Of a DNA stretch of 64,000 nucleotides, positions 29,187 through 40,809 are shown piece after piece. Source of the stretch: Thauera sp. 28 (GTDB lineage: Bacteria; Pseudomonadota; Gammaproteobacteria; Burkholderiales; Rhodocyclaceae); NCBI RefSeq assembly GCF_000310145.2, contig NZ_AMXA01000003.1, positions 186,001-250,000 of the forward strand, written 5' to 3'. The notes below the pieces were generated by a model, which saw only the letters and a program-made list of their open reading frames with translations, was not told where the DNA came from and searched no databases. Position 1 is the first letter of the stretch. Every line of letters starts with the position of its first letter. Position numbers and translations under genes: made by a program.

Positions 29187-29708
29187 TCAGATGGGGCGAT
29201 TGTCATCGCGCTCCACCGGCTGGTATTGCGGCAGCAGCAGCAGGAAGGACAGCGGCGCCCACAGCAGCGCACTGCTGAAGCTCGACAGGAAATAGGACCA
29301 GCCGGGGAACTCCCCTCCCGCCAGCAGGCGTACCGCCATCATCAGGAGCTGCGCCAGCAGCAGCAGGGGCAGCACATGCAGCGCCTGCTGCCACGACGGG
29401 AACCACAGCACGCGGCGCGCCAGGGTGTTGGCAAGGTAGGCGAGCACCACGTAGGCCAGCGCATGCTGGCCCATGGCCGCGCCCAGGCCGACATCGACCA
29501 GCAGGCCAAACACGAAGCCCACGCCCATGCCGATGCGCAGCGGCTCGCGCACGCACCAGAAGGCGAGCACCAGCGCCACCCAGTCGGGCAGGCCGGGGGT
29601 GCGGCCAGTCGGGATGTATTCGAGGCCCAGTGCCGCGAACAGGCTCAGGTAAACGAACCAGAGCTTGACCGGCAGCAGGATGCGGCTGGAGCGGTTGGTC
29701 GGCTGCAT
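29187..29708 (-). CDS. mreD: Rod shape-determining protein MreD
   Basis: A 173-residue integral membrane protein with five or six hydrophobic segments. It includes the typical FWCVREPLRIGMGVGFVFGLLVD-like stretch (residues about 51-72) and a hydrophobic end. It is part of the MreBCD elongasome scaffold. It starts 3 bases after mreC and ends 12 before mrdA. Confidence 0.9.
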   Translation of the reverse strand: MQPTNRSSRILLPVKLWFVYLSLFAALGLEYIPTGRTPGLPDWVALVLAFWCVREPLRIGMGVGFVFGLLVDVGLGAAMGQHALAYVVLAYLANTLARRVLWFPSWQQALHVLPLLLLAQLLMMAVRLLAGGEFPGWSYFLSSFSSALLWAPLSFLLLLPQYQPVERDDNRPI

Positions 29709-29711
29709 GGC

Positions 29712-30590
29712 TCAGCGCCTCCCTTCGGGCTCGGAGGCCGGGGGCGGAGGCGGATACGCCGCACGCCCCACCACCAGCACCTGCACACTGCGCTCGATGG
29801 CGGCGAGCGGTTCGCAGTCGATGCGGGCAAAGGCATCGGCCTCGCGATTGACGCTGAGCACCTTCGCCACCGGCAGGCCCGGCACATAGACGCCGTCCAG
29901 GCCGGACGTCACCAGCTGGTCGCCGGGCTGAATATCGACGTCGGCCAGCACATGACGCATCTCCAGGCTGCCGCGACCGGTGCCGTAGAGCACGCCGCGC
30001 ACGCCGTTGCGCACCACGCTCACCGGAATCGACTGGCGACGGTCGGTGAGCAGCGTCACCTCGGACTGGATCGGATGCACACGCGTGACCTGCCCGATGA
30101 CGCCCTGGGCATCGACCACCGCCAGCCCCGGCTCCACGCCCTGCTGCGCGCCGCGATCGAGGATGACCTTGCGTGCGAAGGGGTCGGGCGCGTTGTAGAG
30201 GATGTCGGCGGCGACGCTGCGTACGGCGATGCGCTGCGACATCTCGAGCAGGCCGCGCAGCTCGGCGTTCTCGCGCTCGAGATGGTCGAAGCGCAACAGG
30301 CGCTCACCGACGTCGAGCTGGTGGCGGCGCAGCTCGGCGTTCTCGAGCTGGACGTCGATCAGGGTGCCGAAGTAGCGCGCGGCATTGCGCACCACGTCGG
30401 CCGGCGTGGAAGCCGCCATCTGCAGCGGATAGGTGATCACCGACAGGCCGTTGCGCACCACCTCGAGGTAGCGGAAGCGCAGGTCGGCCACCAGCAGCAC
30501 CAGGCACAAGGCGACGAACATGAACAGGCGCGCCAGGGGGGCCAGGCCGCGCTTGAAGATCGGAGGAGGCTGATGGCCGACGAAAGACAT
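29712..30590 (-). CDS. mreC: Rod shape-determining protein MreC
   Basis: A 292-residue bitopic protein with one transmembrane helix near residues 20-38, then a coiled coil (about 75-115, with LENAELRR and LERENAELRGLL). The double beta-barrel periplasmic domain follows (DRGAQQGVEPGLAVVDAQGVIGQV; VTSGLDGVYVPGLPVAKV). The Pro-rich tail PPPPPASEPEGRR is probably disordered. It links MreB to PBP2 across the membrane. Confidence 0.93.
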   Translation of the reverse strand: MSFVGHQPPPIFKRGLAPLARLFMFVALCLVLLVADLRFRYLEVVRNGLSVITYPLQMAASTPADVVRNAARYFGTLIDVQLENAELRRHQLDVGERLLRFDHLERENAELRGLLEMSQRIAVRSVAADILYNAPDPFARKVILDRGAQQGVEPGLAVVDAQGVIGQVTRVHPIQSEVTLLTDRRQSIPVSVVRNGVRGVLYGTGRGSLEMRHVLADVDIQPGDQLVTSGLDGVYVPGLPVAKVLSVNREADAFARIDCEPLAAIERSVQVLVVGRAAYPPPPPASEPEGRR

Positions 30591-30659
30591 CCGCTAGAAA
30601 CCAGGGCCGTCAGGTTGAGGCGCGAAGCCGGGCCCCGGCGCGCAGGCCGGGGCGGGGCA

Positions 30660-31862
<1,203 letters not shown>

Positions 31863-31869
31863 TTACCTC

Positions 31870-32157
31870 ATGTCGCTGTCCAATGATCAAGTCGGGCACA
31901 TCGCCCGCCTCGCGCGCATCGCGCTCTCCGACGCCGAACTGGACGCCACCCGTGCCAAGCTGAACGGGATCTTCGAGCTCATCGAGCAGATGCAGGCGGT
32001 CGACACCAAAGGGGTCGAGCCGATGAGCCATCCGCAGGAGCTCGCCACCCGCCTGCGCCCCGACCTCGTCACCGAGCCAGACCGCCGCGACGCCTTCCAG
32101 AAGGTCGCACCGCAGACCGAAGCCGGCCTCTATCTGGTGCCGAAAGTCATCGAATGA
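31870..32157 (+). CDS. gatC: Aspartyl/glutamyl-tRNA amidotransferase subunit C
   Basis: A 95-residue GatC, the small subunit that wraps around GatA. It shows [14 protein letters not shown] at the N-terminus, [16 protein letters not shown] and the conserved PMSHPQEL. The GatCAB complex converts misacylated Glu-tRNA-Gln (or Asp-tRNA-Asn) to the amidated form. First gene of the gat operon. Confidence 0.95.
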   Translation: MSLSNDQVGHIARLARIALSDAELDATRAKLNGIFELIEQMQAVDTKGVEPMSHPQELATRLRPDLVTEPDRRDAFQKVAPQTEAGLYLVPKVIE

Positions 32158-32221
32158 CCCGCCCCGCGGTCCTGCCCCCGTCGTTGGCCGCCACCGCGGC
32201 ATCCACCTGCCCGCCCAGACC

Positions 32222-33694
32222 ATGATCAACGCCTCCCTTCCGGAACTGCGCCGCGCACTCGATACGCGGCAGCTCTCCGCCGTCGAGCTTGCAAGCCTGT
32301 TCCTCGACCGCATCGACGCTCACAACCCGGGCCTCAATGCCTTCATCACCGTCGACCGCGACGGTGCGCTCGCCGCGGCCCGTGCCGCCGACGAACGCAT
32401 CGCTGCCGGTACGGCCGGCGCCCTCACCGGCATCCCGCTCGCGCACAAGGACGTGTTCTGCACCGAAGGCGTGCTGACCACCTGCGGCTCGAAGATGCTC
32501 GGCAATTTCGTCAGCCCTTACGACGCCCACGTCGTCAGCCTGCTCAAGGCCGCCGGCGCCGTGTGCCTGGGCAAGGCCAACATGGACGAATTCGCGATGG
32601 GCTCGTCCAACGAGAACTCGGCCTTCGGCGCAGTGAAGAACCCCTGGAACACGGCGCGCGTGCCCGGCGGCTCTTCGGGCGGCTCCGCCGCTGCCGTGGC
32701 CGCGCGCCTGGTGCCGGTCGCCACCGGCACCGATACCGGCGGCTCGGTGCGCCAGCCGGCCGCCTTCTGCGGTATCACCGGCATCAAGCCCAGCTACGGC
32801 CTGGTGAGCCGCTACGGCATGATCGCCTACGCCTCCTCGCTCGACCAGGCCGGGGCCTTCGGCGCCAGCGCCGAGGACTGCGCACTGCTGCTGTCGGCGA
32901 TGACGGGCTTCGACGAGCGCGACTCCACCAGCCTGGAGCGCCCGACCGAGGACTACGCCGCTGCACTTGCCGCCCCCGCGGCGGCAAAGCCGCTGGAGGG
33001 CCTGCGCATCGGCCTGCCGCGCGAGTTCTTCGCCGAGGGCATGGCCGACGACGTGCGCGCCGCCATCGAGACGGCGCTCGACCAGTACCGCGCGCTCGGC
33101 GCGACAACGGTCGAAGTGTCGCTGCCGAACGCGAAGCTGGCGATCCCCGCCTATTACGTGATCGCACCTGCCGAGTGCTCGAGCAACCTGTCCCGCTTCG
33201 ACGGCGTGCGCTACGGCCACCGCGCCGCAGACTACGGCGACCTCGCAGACATGTACAGCAAGAGCCGTGCGGAGGGCTTCGGCGCCGAGGTCAAGCGCCG
33301 CATCCTGGTCGGCACCTACGTGCTCTCGCACGGCTACTACGACGCCTACTACCTGCAGGCGCAACGCCTGCGCCGCCTGATCGCACAGGACTTCCAGGCT
33401 GCACTGCAGCACTGCGACGTGATCGCCGGCCCGACCACGCCGACCACCGCCTGGGCCCTAGGCGAGAAGTCCGACGACCCGGTGCAGATGTATCTGTCGG
33501 ACATCTACACCATCGCAGTCAACCTCGCCGGCCTGCCCGGGCTGTCTCACCCGGCCGGCTTTGGCGCCGATGGCCTGCCGGTGGGCCTGCAACTGATCGG
33601 CGACTACTTCGCCGAGGCGCGCCTGCTGCAAGCTGCGCACCGCTTCCAGCAGGCCACCGACTGGCATGCCCGCCGGCCGGCGGGCACTGCCTGA
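32222..33694 (+). CDS. gatA: Aspartyl/glutamyl-tRNA amidotransferase subunit A
   Basis: A 490-residue amidase-signature enzyme that releases ammonia from glutamine for tRNA amidation. The Ser-cisSer-Lys triad is visible as K76 (LAHKDVF), the cis-Ser in [14 protein letters not shown] and the nucleophile in [10 protein letters not shown]. Family motif [16 protein letters not shown] is intact. Length is normal. The ATG at 32222 lacks a strong ribosome binding site. Confidence 0.96.
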   Translation: MINASLPELRRALDTRQLSAVELASLFLDRIDAHNPGLNAFITVDRDGALAAARAADERIAAGTAGALTGIPLAHKDVFCTEGVLTTCGSKMLGNFVSPYDAHVVSLLKAAGAVCLGKANMDEFAMGSSNENSAFGAVKNPWNTARVPGGSSGGSAAAVAARLVPVATGTDTGGSVRQPAAFCGITGIKPSYGLVSRYGMIAYASSLDQAGAFGASAEDCALLLSAMTGFDERDSTSLERPTEDYAAALAAPAAAKPLEGLRIGLPREFFAEGMADDVRAAIETALDQYRALGATTVEVSLPNAKLAIPAYYVIAPAECSSNLSRFDGVRYGHRAADYGDLADMYSKSRAEGFGAEVKRRILVGTYVLSHGYYDAYYLQAQRLRRLIAQDFQAALQHCDVIAGPTTPTTAWALGEKSDDPVQMYLSDIYTIAVNLAGLPGLSHPAGFGADGLPVGLQLIGDYFAEARLLQAAHRFQQATDWHARRPAGTA

Positions 33695-33708
33695 GCCTCG
33701 GAGCGGGT

Positions 33709-34203
33709 ATGCAGCGGCGGCAGCCTGCAAGCCGGATCGCAGCGCTGACAGCAGCGATGCTGCTGGGCGCATGCGCCCAGCCTGGTACGCCGCCTGCCGA
33801 CGCCGTGAGTGACGAGGCGCTCGCCAGCCCGAGCTCGGCCGGAGCACGCCTGCGACCGATGCCCTGGCGCCCGCTCGAGGTGCGCTCCGACTGCAGCTTC
33901 CGCGACGAGGCCGGCTACGCGACGCGCATCACGCTGGCCGTGGCGCAATCGCGGGTGGAAACTTTCAGCGCCGTGGTCGATATCCCGCAGCGCGGCCGCT
34001 GCAGCTTCCATGGCCCGTTCGTGCAGACGCGCGAAAAGCCAAGTGTGCGCCTGCAGGCAGACGACGGCTGCACGGTGGACATCTTCGAGCAGGGCAATGC
34101 CGTCACCGTGGGCTTTGCCAACTGCGCCGCACGCTGCACCCGCGGCGCCTTCGATTACCTGTGGCCGATCATCGTCGATCGGTCCAACGGCCAGTGCCAC
34201 TGA
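33709..34203 (+). CDS. Small putative lipoprotein, unknown function
   Basis: A 164-residue protein with a short basic N-terminus, hydrophobic segment and lipobox (MLLGAC, Cys near 22), so likely an outer-membrane-anchored lipoprotein. The mature part has six Cys residues (for example [31 protein letters not shown]) and beta-rich spacing, which suggests disulfides in the periplasm. GGAGCGG precedes the ATG. It sits 14 bases after gatA and 38 before gatB, inside an operon that normally has these two adjacent. I do not recognise the family. Confidence 0.75.
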   Translation: MQRRQPASRIAALTAAMLLGACAQPGTPPADAVSDEALASPSSAGARLRPMPWRPLEVRSDCSFRDEAGYATRITLAVAQSRVETFSAVVDIPQRGRCSFHGPFVQTREKPSVRLQADDGCTVDIFEQGNAVTVGFANCAARCTRGAFDYLWPIIVDRSNGQCH

Positions 34204-34241
34204 CCCCCGGTGGCGGGCCGCACGCAACACGAGAACACACC

Positions 34242-35714
34242 ATGAGCCGATCCGATTGGGAAGTCGTCATCGGGCTGGAAGTCCACGCCCAGCTCAACAC
34301 CGCCAGCAAGATCTTCTCCGGCGCCAGCACCGCCTTCGGCGCCGAAGCCAACCGCCAGGCGAGCGCGGTGGACATCGCCCTGCCCGGCGTGCTGCCGGTG
34401 CTCAACCGCGGCGCGGTCGAGCGCGCGATCCGCTTTGGCCTCGCGATCGGCGCCGAAGTGGCCGAGAAGAGCGTGTTCGCGCGCAAGAACTACTTCTACC
34501 CCGACCTCCCCAAGGGCTACCAGATCAGCCAGATGGACCTGCCTGTGGTGGTCGGCGGCGAGATCACCATCCGCGTCGGCGAGGGCGAGGCGGCCTACGA
34601 GAAGACGGTGCGCCTGACCCGTGCCCACCTCGAGGAAGACGCCGGCAAGAGCCTTCACGAGGACTTCCACGGCATGACCGGTATCGACCTCAACCGCGCC
34701 GGCACGCCACTGCTCGAGATCGTCTCCGAGCCCGACATGCGCTCCGCTGCCGAAGCCGTGGCCTACGCCCGCACGCTGCACGCGCTGGTACGCTGGATCG
34801 ACATCTGCGATGGCAACATGCAGGAGGGCTCGTTCCGCTGCGACGCCAACGTGTCGGTGCGCAAGAAGGGCGCGACCGAATTCGGCACCCGGCGTGAGAT
34901 CAAGAACCTCAATTCCTTCCGCTTTCTGCAACAGGCCATCGACTTTGAAGTTCAGTGGCAGATCGACACCCTGGAGGACGGCGGCCGCATCCAGCAGGCC
35001 ACGGTCCTGTTCGACCCCGACACGGGCGAGACGCGCATGATGCGCAGCAAGGAAGACGCCCACGACTACCGCTACTTCCCCGACCCCGACCTGCTGCCGC
35101 TGATGATCTCCCCGGACTGGAAAGCGCGCGTGCAGGCTGCGATGCCCGAATTGCCGGTGGCGATGAAGGCGCGCTTCATGGACGACTGGGGCCTGTCCGC
35201 CTACGATGCCACCACGCTCACCGCGTCCAAGGAAGTCGCCGACTTCTACCAGGCCACGGTGTCGGCCGCAGGCACGGCGCTGGCCGCTCAGTTGCCCAAG
35301 CTCTGCGCCAACTGGGTGATGGGCGACCTCGCCGCCCGCCTCAACAAGGCCGAGCTCGACATCACCGACTCACCGGTGTCGCCCGCGCAGCTGGCCGGGC
35401 TGGTCGCACGCATTGCCGACAACACCATCTCCAACGCCATCGGCAAGAAGGTGTTCGAGGCGCTGTGGAACGGCGAGGGCGCTACGGCTGACGAAGTCAT
35501 CGACAAGCAGGGCCTCAGGCAGGTCACCGACAGCGGCGCGATCGAAGCGATGATCGACGAGGTTCTCGCCGCCAACCAGAAATCCGTGGATGAGTTCCGC
35601 GCTGGCAAGGACAAGGCCTTCAACGCGCTCGTGGGCCAGGTCATGAAGGCCAGCAAGGGCAAGGCCAGCCCGGCGCAGGTCAATGAGCTGCTCAGGAAGA
35701 AGCTCGGCAGCTGA
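34242..35714 (+). CDS. gatB: Aspartyl/glutamyl-tRNA amidotransferase subunit B
   Basis: A 490-residue GatB that binds misacylated tRNA and phosphorylates the acyl group before amidation. It shows the signature [20 protein letters not shown], the [14 protein letters not shown] segment, [15 protein letters not shown] and a C-terminal YqeY-like helical domain ending NELLRKKLG. The ATG at 34242 gives [15 protein letters not shown], the usual family start. Confidence 0.96.
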   Translation: MSRSDWEVVIGLEVHAQLNTASKIFSGASTAFGAEANRQASAVDIALPGVLPVLNRGAVERAIRFGLAIGAEVAEKSVFARKNYFYPDLPKGYQISQMDLPVVVGGEITIRVGEGEAAYEKTVRLTRAHLEEDAGKSLHEDFHGMTGIDLNRAGTPLLEIVSEPDMRSAAEAVAYARTLHALVRWIDICDGNMQEGSFRCDANVSVRKKGATEFGTRREIKNLNSFRFLQQAIDFEVQWQIDTLEDGGRIQQATVLFDPDTGETRMMRSKEDAHDYRYFPDPDLLPLMISPDWKARVQAAMPELPVAMKARFMDDWGLSAYDATTLTASKEVADFYQATVSAAGTALAAQLPKLCANWVMGDLAARLNKAELDITDSPVSPAQLAGLVARIADNTISNAIGKKVFEALWNGEGATADEVIDKQGLRQVTDSGAIEAMIDEVLAANQKSVDEFRAGKDKAFNALVGQVMKASKGKASPAQVNELLRKKLGS

Positions 35715-35747
35715 CGTCGAAGGCTGACGAGAACGGAGGGTTAGACG

Positions 35748-36584
35748 ATGTGCCAGTTGCTGGGCATGAACTGCAACGTGCCGACCGACATCTGCTTTTC
35801 GTTTTCGGGCTTTCGCGCGCGCGGTGGCCTCACCGACCACCACCGCGACGGCTGGGGCATCGCCTTCTTCGAAGGGCGTGGGGTACGCGTCTTCCTCGAC
35901 CCCGCCCCCAGCGCACACTCGCCGGTGGCGGAGTTGGTCAAGCACTACCCGATCCGCTCACTGAACGTCATCGCCCACATCCGCAAGGCGACGCAGGGCG
36001 AGGTGCGGCTGGAGAACACCCACCCCTTCCAGCGCGAGCTGTGGGGCCGCTACTGGATCTTTGCCCACAATGGCAACCTGAAGGACTTCGCCCCGTCGCT
36101 GTCCGGACGCTTTACCCCCGTCGGCACGACCGATTCGGAACTCGCCTTCTGCTTCATCATGGACACGCTGGCCCAGCGCTTCGGCGACGGCGCACCGACA
36201 CCCGAGGCGCTGTTCGCGGCGCTGCGCGAGCTGGCTTGCGAGATCGGCCGCCTCGGCGAGTTCAACTTCCTGCTCTCGGACGGCGACTGGCTGTTCGTGC
36301 ATTGCTCGTCGCGCCTGTGCTACATCGTGCGCCAGGCGCCATTCCCGCTTGCACATCTGTCCGACGAGGACCTCACGGTCGACTTCAACGAGGTGACCAC
36401 GCCCGAGGACCGCGTCGCCGTCATCGCCACCACTGCACTCACCGACAACGAGGCGTGGAACGACATTCCCGCCGGCACACTGATCGCGTTCCAGAACGGC
36501 CATCCGGTCGAACTCGGCCCGGGCGCGACGGTCGCTCAGGACTATCCGCGCACGGCGGCAGGCGACAGCTCCCATAACGCGTAA
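35748..36584 (+). CDS. Class II glutamine amidotransferase (YafJ/EgtC type)
   Basis: A 278-residue Ntn-hydrolase. After Met removal the N-terminal Cys2 (MCQLLGMNCN) would be the nucleophile. Further family features are HHRDGWGIAFF, the oxyanion region ENTHPFQRELWGRYWIFAHNG and the GTTDSELAFCF segment. Relatives such as YafJ are called glutamine amidotransferases, but the acceptor is unknown. It is plus-strand, 33 bases after gatB, and may be read from the gat operon. No synthetase-domain partner is nearby. Confidence 0.85.
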   Translation: MCQLLGMNCNVPTDICFSFSGFRARGGLTDHHRDGWGIAFFEGRGVRVFLDPAPSAHSPVAELVKHYPIRSLNVIAHIRKATQGEVRLENTHPFQRELWGRYWIFAHNGNLKDFAPSLSGRFTPVGTTDSELAFCFIMDTLAQRFGDGAPTPEALFAALRELACEIGRLGEFNFLLSDGDWLFVHCSSRLCYIVRQAPFPLAHLSDEDLTVDFNEVTTPEDRVAVIATTALTDNEAWNDIPAGTLIAFQNGHPVELGPGATVAQDYPRTAAGDSSHNA

Positions 36585-36660
36585 CAGTTCCTCGTCCATA
36601 ATCATGGCGACGGGTTAAAGTGTAGGTCCGTGACTCCAAATTCCAGGATCGAAGACGCGC

Positions 36661-37077
36661 ATGGACTGTCCTCTGTGCTCCCTGCCCCCGGAGCAAGTCG
36701 TCTGGGAAGACGATCGCTGCCGGGTCATCCGTGTCGATGACGCAGCCCACCCCGGTTTTTGCCGCGTGGTGTGGCGTGAGCATGTGGCCGAGATGACCGA
36801 CCTCATGCCCGCCGACCGCCAGCACCTGCTCGACATCGTGATGGCGACCGAGAGTGCGCTGCGCGGGCTCCTGCACCCGGACAAGATCAACCTCGCGAGC
36901 TTCGGCAACATGGTGCCGCACCTTCACTGGCACGTCATACCGCGCTACCGGGACGACCGCCATTACCCCGAGTCCATCTGGGGCGCTCCCCAGCGCGAAG
37001 GCATCGCACATGCGGGCGCCGAGGCGGTCGCACTGGCGCGTGCGATCGAGGCGGCGCTGGGCCCGCGGTCCCACTGA
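36661..37077 (+). CDS. HIT-family nucleotide hydrolase/transferase
   Basis: A 138-residue histidine-triad protein. It shows the active-site run HLHWHVIPR (His-x-His-x-His) near residue 100 and N-terminal CPLC, which may bind zinc. HIT proteins cleave AMP-N or related phosphoramidate and dinucleotide bonds. It is 76 bases after the amidotransferase and 31 before the next gene. Substrate not assignable. Confidence 0.88.
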   Translation: MDCPLCSLPPEQVVWEDDRCRVIRVDDAAHPGFCRVVWREHVAEMTDLMPADRQHLLDIVMATESALRGLLHPDKINLASFGNMVPHLHWHVIPRYRDDRHYPESIWGAPQREGIAHAGAEAVALARAIEAALGPRSH

Positions 37078-37108
37078 CTACCCAGCCGTGCATATCGAAT
37101 CCGACCTC

Positions 37109-38719
37109 ATGGACTACACCCAGCCCTCCTTCTGCCTGGAGCAGTTGCGGAATCTGCGCACAGTCGACGTCCACGCGACGCATGAAACGCTCGGCCTGAT
37201 CATTCGCGGCCTGCTCGAGGGCAAGCCCGCCCCCAACCAGCACCTCGAGGTTCTGGAGGCTGCGCGCGAAGCGCTCGACTTCGTCCAGACCGAGCTGGGG
37301 GGGCGCTATGCGGCCCGCCCGCTGCCGCCGGACGGTGACGAGAACCGCACCCTGCACGAGGTGGTTGCGCTGTGGCAGGACGTGGCGCGGTCGTATGCGC
37401 ACATCGCCGAACGGGACGCCGACGAGGGCACCCTGGAGGACCAGCGCCCGCTCCTCGCGGAACGCCGGATCTTCTACGCCGGCCTTGCCCTGTTCGAGTA
37501 CTTCAGGGCGCACCGCGCGCTCGAGCCCGGCATGTGGCACACCGTGCACGAGGCCTATGGCGCGGCACTGCATGCGGGGCTCGCCGAGATCCGCGTTGCC
37601 GAGCCGCTCAACGAGACCTGGCACGCCCAGAGTCCGCGCGAAACCTACGTCGCGATCCTCCTCGTCGACCTGGCAAATCCCTATGGCCGCAGTGAACGGG
37701 AGCTCAGGTGGGTGCTGCGCTGGGCGCAGCGCTTTGCCCCCTACTGCACGCTCGATGAGCACATCGACGAAGCCAAATCGACAACCTACGGTGTGGAGCT
37801 CGACTCCGACCTGGGCCTGCGCCCGCTCGGCCTGCTTTCGCGCACCGCAACCCTGCTCCGCTTCGACGGCTCGACACTGGCGACACAGATTCAGGCCGTG
37901 ATGGCGCAGTTCCGCCATGGCGCCAAACCCGCATCACTCGGCCTCGGCAAGGACTGCTCGACGGCCGACGCCGGCCGGCTGCTGCTGTCGCTCTACCGGC
38001 CGTGGGGGCTGGCCAGCGCAGGGCGGCGCTTCCCGCGCCGCAACAAGACGGGCGAGGTGGCGCTGTCCGGCGACTGGCTGGCCATGGGCTACCTCATCCA
38101 GGGCGAAGTCTTCCAGCAGCCGAATGGTGGACGCCACATCGGGGCACTGCGCGACGACATTTCGCTGCTGACCTTCGGCGAACTCGTGCCCGAGATCGAC
38201 ACCCCGGAAAAGCTGGCCCGGCGCCGCCGCGAGCAAGCCGCCCTGCTTGGCCTGGAGGCGGCATCGTGGACCCTCCTCGACCAGTCCGTCGGCGGCTTCA
38301 GACTCCAGCTGCTGCGTGACGGCGACCAGGCCCGCCTGGAACATCATCAGCTCGTCGCCATCCGGCCGCCCGACGGACAGGCTTTCCTGCTTGCCGACAT
38401 CTGCTGGATGATGTTCCGCGACGACGGCGCGCTGGAACTCGGCATCAACGTGCTGGCGGGCATGCCGCGCGTAGTCGCCGCACGACCTTCATCGGCCGCG
38501 AGCAGGGACCCCTACCACCAGGCTTTTCTGCTGCCGGCCACGCCTGCACTCAAGGCCGCTGAGTCGGTGGTACTGCCCGCACAGTGGTTCCGCAAGGCGC
38601 GCGTGGTCGAACTGCGCGATGGCGCAGCCACCCGCATGATCGAACTCGACAAGCTGCTGCTGCGCGGCCCCAACTTCGACCAGTGCAGCTTCACCGACGT
38701 TACGGGCGCTGCATCCTGA
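37109..38719 (+). CDS. Unrecognised conserved-looking 536-residue cytoplasmic protein
   Basis: There is no signal peptide and no membrane segment. The first about 250 residues look helical (for example LIIRGLLEGKPAP and DLGLRPLGLL further on). A later part has the basic run RRFPRRNKTGEVALSG, followed by short beta-like stretches up to about residue 470. The RxxxR-like start of that run loosely recalls PilZ c-di-GMP domains, but the rest of the PilZ motif is not clear, so no function is assigned. The last 20 bases overlap the 3' end of phoR on the opposite strand. The ATG at 37109 has only a weak ribosome site; GTG at 37088 is an alternative. Confidence 0.7.
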   Translation: MDYTQPSFCLEQLRNLRTVDVHATHETLGLIIRGLLEGKPAPNQHLEVLEAAREALDFVQTELGGRYAARPLPPDGDENRTLHEVVALWQDVARSYAHIAERDADEGTLEDQRPLLAERRIFYAGLALFEYFRAHRALEPGMWHTVHEAYGAALHAGLAEIRVAEPLNETWHAQSPRETYVAILLVDLANPYGRSERELRWVLRWAQRFAPYCTLDEHIDEAKSTTYGVELDSDLGLRPLGLLSRTATLLRFDGSTLATQIQAVMAQFRHGAKPASLGLGKDCSTADAGRLLLSLYRPWGLASAGRRFPRRNKTGEVALSGDWLAMGYLIQGEVFQQPNGGRHIGALRDDISLLTFGELVPEIDTPEKLARRRREQAALLGLEAASWTLLDQSVGGFRLQLLRDGDQARLEHHQLVAIRPPDGQAFLLADICWMMFRDDGALELGINVLAGMPRVVAARPSSAASRDPYHQAFLLPATPALKAAESVVLPAQWFRKARVVELRDGAATRMIELDKLLLRGPNFDQCSFTDVTGAAS

Positions 38720-40025
38720 GTCGCGGCGCAGGAAAACGCATCGCGAAGCGGCTGCCCTTGCCGAGTTCGCTTTCGATGACGAGCTCGCCCTGGTGCCGGG
38801 TCACGATGTGCTTGACGATCGCCAGTCCGAGCCCGGTTCCGCCCGTCTCCCGCGAACGCCCGCGATCGACACGATAGAAGCGTTCGGTCAGGCGCGGGAT
38901 ATGAGCCGGATCGATACCGATTCCGTCGTCACGAACCCAGTACTCACCGCACTCCAGCCCGGCGCGCCAGCCGATCTCTATATGTCCTCCGGCCGGGGTG
39001 TAGCGTACCGCGTTGCTTGCCAGGTTGGAGAACGCACTGTGAAGCTCCTTGCGGCTGCCAAGCAGGGCTGCCTCGCCTTCGACCACCAGACTCAGCGTGT
39101 GGCGCCCGGCCGACAGCAGTTCAGCCTCGGCCGCCACCTCACGCACCAAGCCCACCGCATCGACCGGCTCGTCGTCGATCTGGGCCGGCGCACCGGTCTC
39201 GAGTGCGGACAGGGTAAGCAGCTCCTCGATGAGACGCTGCATGCGCGTGGATTGCTCGCTGGCCAGGGTCAGGAAGTGGATGACGTCTTCGCGTGAAAAA
39301 TCGTCGAGCCCATCGATCAGCGTCTCGAGGAAGCCCCCCACCACGGTCAGGGGCGTGCGCATCTCGTGCGAGACGTTGGCCACGAAGTCGCGGCGTACGT
39401 TCTCCAGGCGCTCGAGCTGCGATACATCGCGCGACAGCACCATGCGTTGCTTGCCCGCGAACGGAATGACCAGTACCTGGAGAGTGCCATCCCGTCGCCG
39501 CAGGGCATGCAGCACGAGAGGCTCGGAATAATCCCTGGACGCAAGATAGGCTGCGAACTCGGGCTGGCGGACCAGGTTGGGCAGCGGGCTGCGCAGATCC
39601 TTGCGACGATCGAGCCCGAAATGCTGCTCGGCCATCGGGTTCATCCACTCGATGGCATCGTCCTCATCGAGATACAGCACCCCATCGGGCATGGCCTGCG
39701 CGGCGTGCTGGAAGCGGGCCAGTTCGGCCGACAGCTTCTCCTTGACGTCGCATTCGCGCTGCAGGCGCTCGCCGATCTCGGCGAATACCGTCCCCCACAG
39801 CCCCTCGCCCTGTGGTGGTGGCGTACCGACCGGCTGGCGCGCCCACTCGACGAGGAGACGCAGGTTGCGCGCGAGCAGCATAGCCGCAGCCACGAAACCG
39901 ATCATGAGCAGCGCCAGCGCGGCATCGCTGCCGCGCAAAGCCGCAGCGAGCATCGCCAGTACGAGCACGGCGACAAATGGCGCCACCGCGGCCACCCCGA
40001 TGTTTCGAGTCGATCGATGGATCAC
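38700..40025 (-). CDS. phoR: Phosphate regulon sensor histidine kinase PhoR
   Basis: A 441-residue membrane histidine kinase. It has two N-terminal transmembrane helices (about residues 8-46), a PAS-like domain (about 95-190, with AMPDGVLYLDEDDAIEWMN), and the phosphoacceptor helix VSHEMRTPLTVVGGFLETL. The ATPase domain follows, with N box SNLASNAVRYTP, G1 VRDDGIGID and G2 GGTGLGLAIVKH. The lack of a periplasmic sensor loop fits PhoR. The GTG at 40025 is chosen for its upstream GGGAA. It lies 29 bases after phoB. Confidence 0.92.
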   Translation of the reverse strand: MIHRSTRNIGVAAVAPFVAVLVLAMLAAALRGSDAALALLMIGFVAAAMLLARNLRLLVEWARQPVGTPPPQGEGLWGTVFAEIGERLQRECDVKEKLSAELARFQHAAQAMPDGVLYLDEDDAIEWMNPMAEQHFGLDRRKDLRSPLPNLVRQPEFAAYLASRDYSEPLVLHALRRRDGTLQVLVIPFAGKQRMVLSRDVSQLERLENVRRDFVANVSHEMRTPLTVVGGFLETLIDGLDDFSREDVIHFLTLASEQSTRMQRLIEELLTLSALETGAPAQIDDEPVDAVGLVREVAAEAELLSAGRHTLSLVVEGEAALLGSRKELHSAFSNLASNAVRYTPAGGHIEIGWRAGLECGEYWVRDDGIGIDPAHIPRLTERFYRVDRGRSRETGGTGLGLAIVKHIVTRHQGELVIESELGKGSRFAMRFPAPRLRMQRP

Positions 40026-40054
40026 GCCATTCCCACGCGAGAGCGAAGGCACGA

Positions 40055-40765
40055 TTATGACGCGTTCGATGCCAGCGGCGCATGCACCGAGAAGCGGTAG
40101 CCGCTTCCGCGCACGGTCTGGATCAAGGCGTCGTGGGCGGTCGGCTCGAGTGCGCAACGCAGGCGCCGGATGTGGACATCCACCGTGCGCTCCTCGACGA
40201 AAACATGATCGCCCCAAACCTGGTCGAGCAGTTGGGCACGGGAGTGGACACGCTCGGGATGCGTCATCAGGAAATGCAGCAGGCGGAACTCGGTCGGGCC
40301 GAGTGAGAGTGCGGTTTCACCCGCACTGACGCGGTGCGTGGCCGGGTCCAGGCGCAAGCCGCCAAGCTCCACCGCATCCTCGGTCGCCTGCGGTGCGCGC
40401 CTGCGCAGCACCGCCTTGATGCGGGCGACGAGTTCGCGCGGACTGAAGGGCTTGGTGATGTAGTCATCAGCACCGGTCTCGAGGCCGGTCACCTTGTCCT
40501 GCTCCTCGCCACGCGCGGTGAGCATGATGATCGGAATGTCGCGGGTGCGCTCCTCGGCACGCAGGCGGCGGGCAAACTCGATCCCTGAAGCGCCCGGTAG
40601 CATCCAGTCGAGCAGCACGAGATCCGGCAAGGCCTCGCGCACGATACGATGCGCCGTCTCCGCGTCCGCGGCGCGCACCACATGGTGCCCCGCACGGCTC
40701 AGGTTTGCCGCGATGAGCTCCTGAATCGCCGGTTCGTCTTCCACAAGCAATATGTTCGCTGGCAT
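40055..40765 (-). CDS. phoB: Phosphate regulon response regulator PhoB
   Basis: A 236-residue OmpR/PhoB-family regulator. The receiver has acidic residues D10/E11, phosphoacceptor D53, T83 and K105. The winged-helix DNA-binding domain (about 130-230) shows [22 protein letters not shown] and the recognition segment [12 protein letters not shown]. These match PhoB, which activates phosphate-starvation genes by binding Pho boxes. A Pho-box-like sequence lies 45 bases upstream, consistent with autoregulation. Confidence 0.94.
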   Translation of the reverse strand: MPANILLVEDEPAIQELIAANLSRAGHHVVRAADAETAHRIVREALPDLVLLDWMLPGASGIEFARRLRAEERTRDIPIIMLTARGEEQDKVTGLETGADDYITKPFSPRELVARIKAVLRRRAPQATEDAVELGGLRLDPATHRVSAGETALSLGPTEFRLLHFLMTHPERVHSRAQLLDQVWGDHVFVEERTVDVHIRRLRCALEPTAHDALIQTVRGSGYRFSVHAPLASNAS

Positions 40766-40809
40766 GCCTGAACTCCCTGTTAGCAGCAGCGGCAGTGTAT
40801 TGCAGCTCT

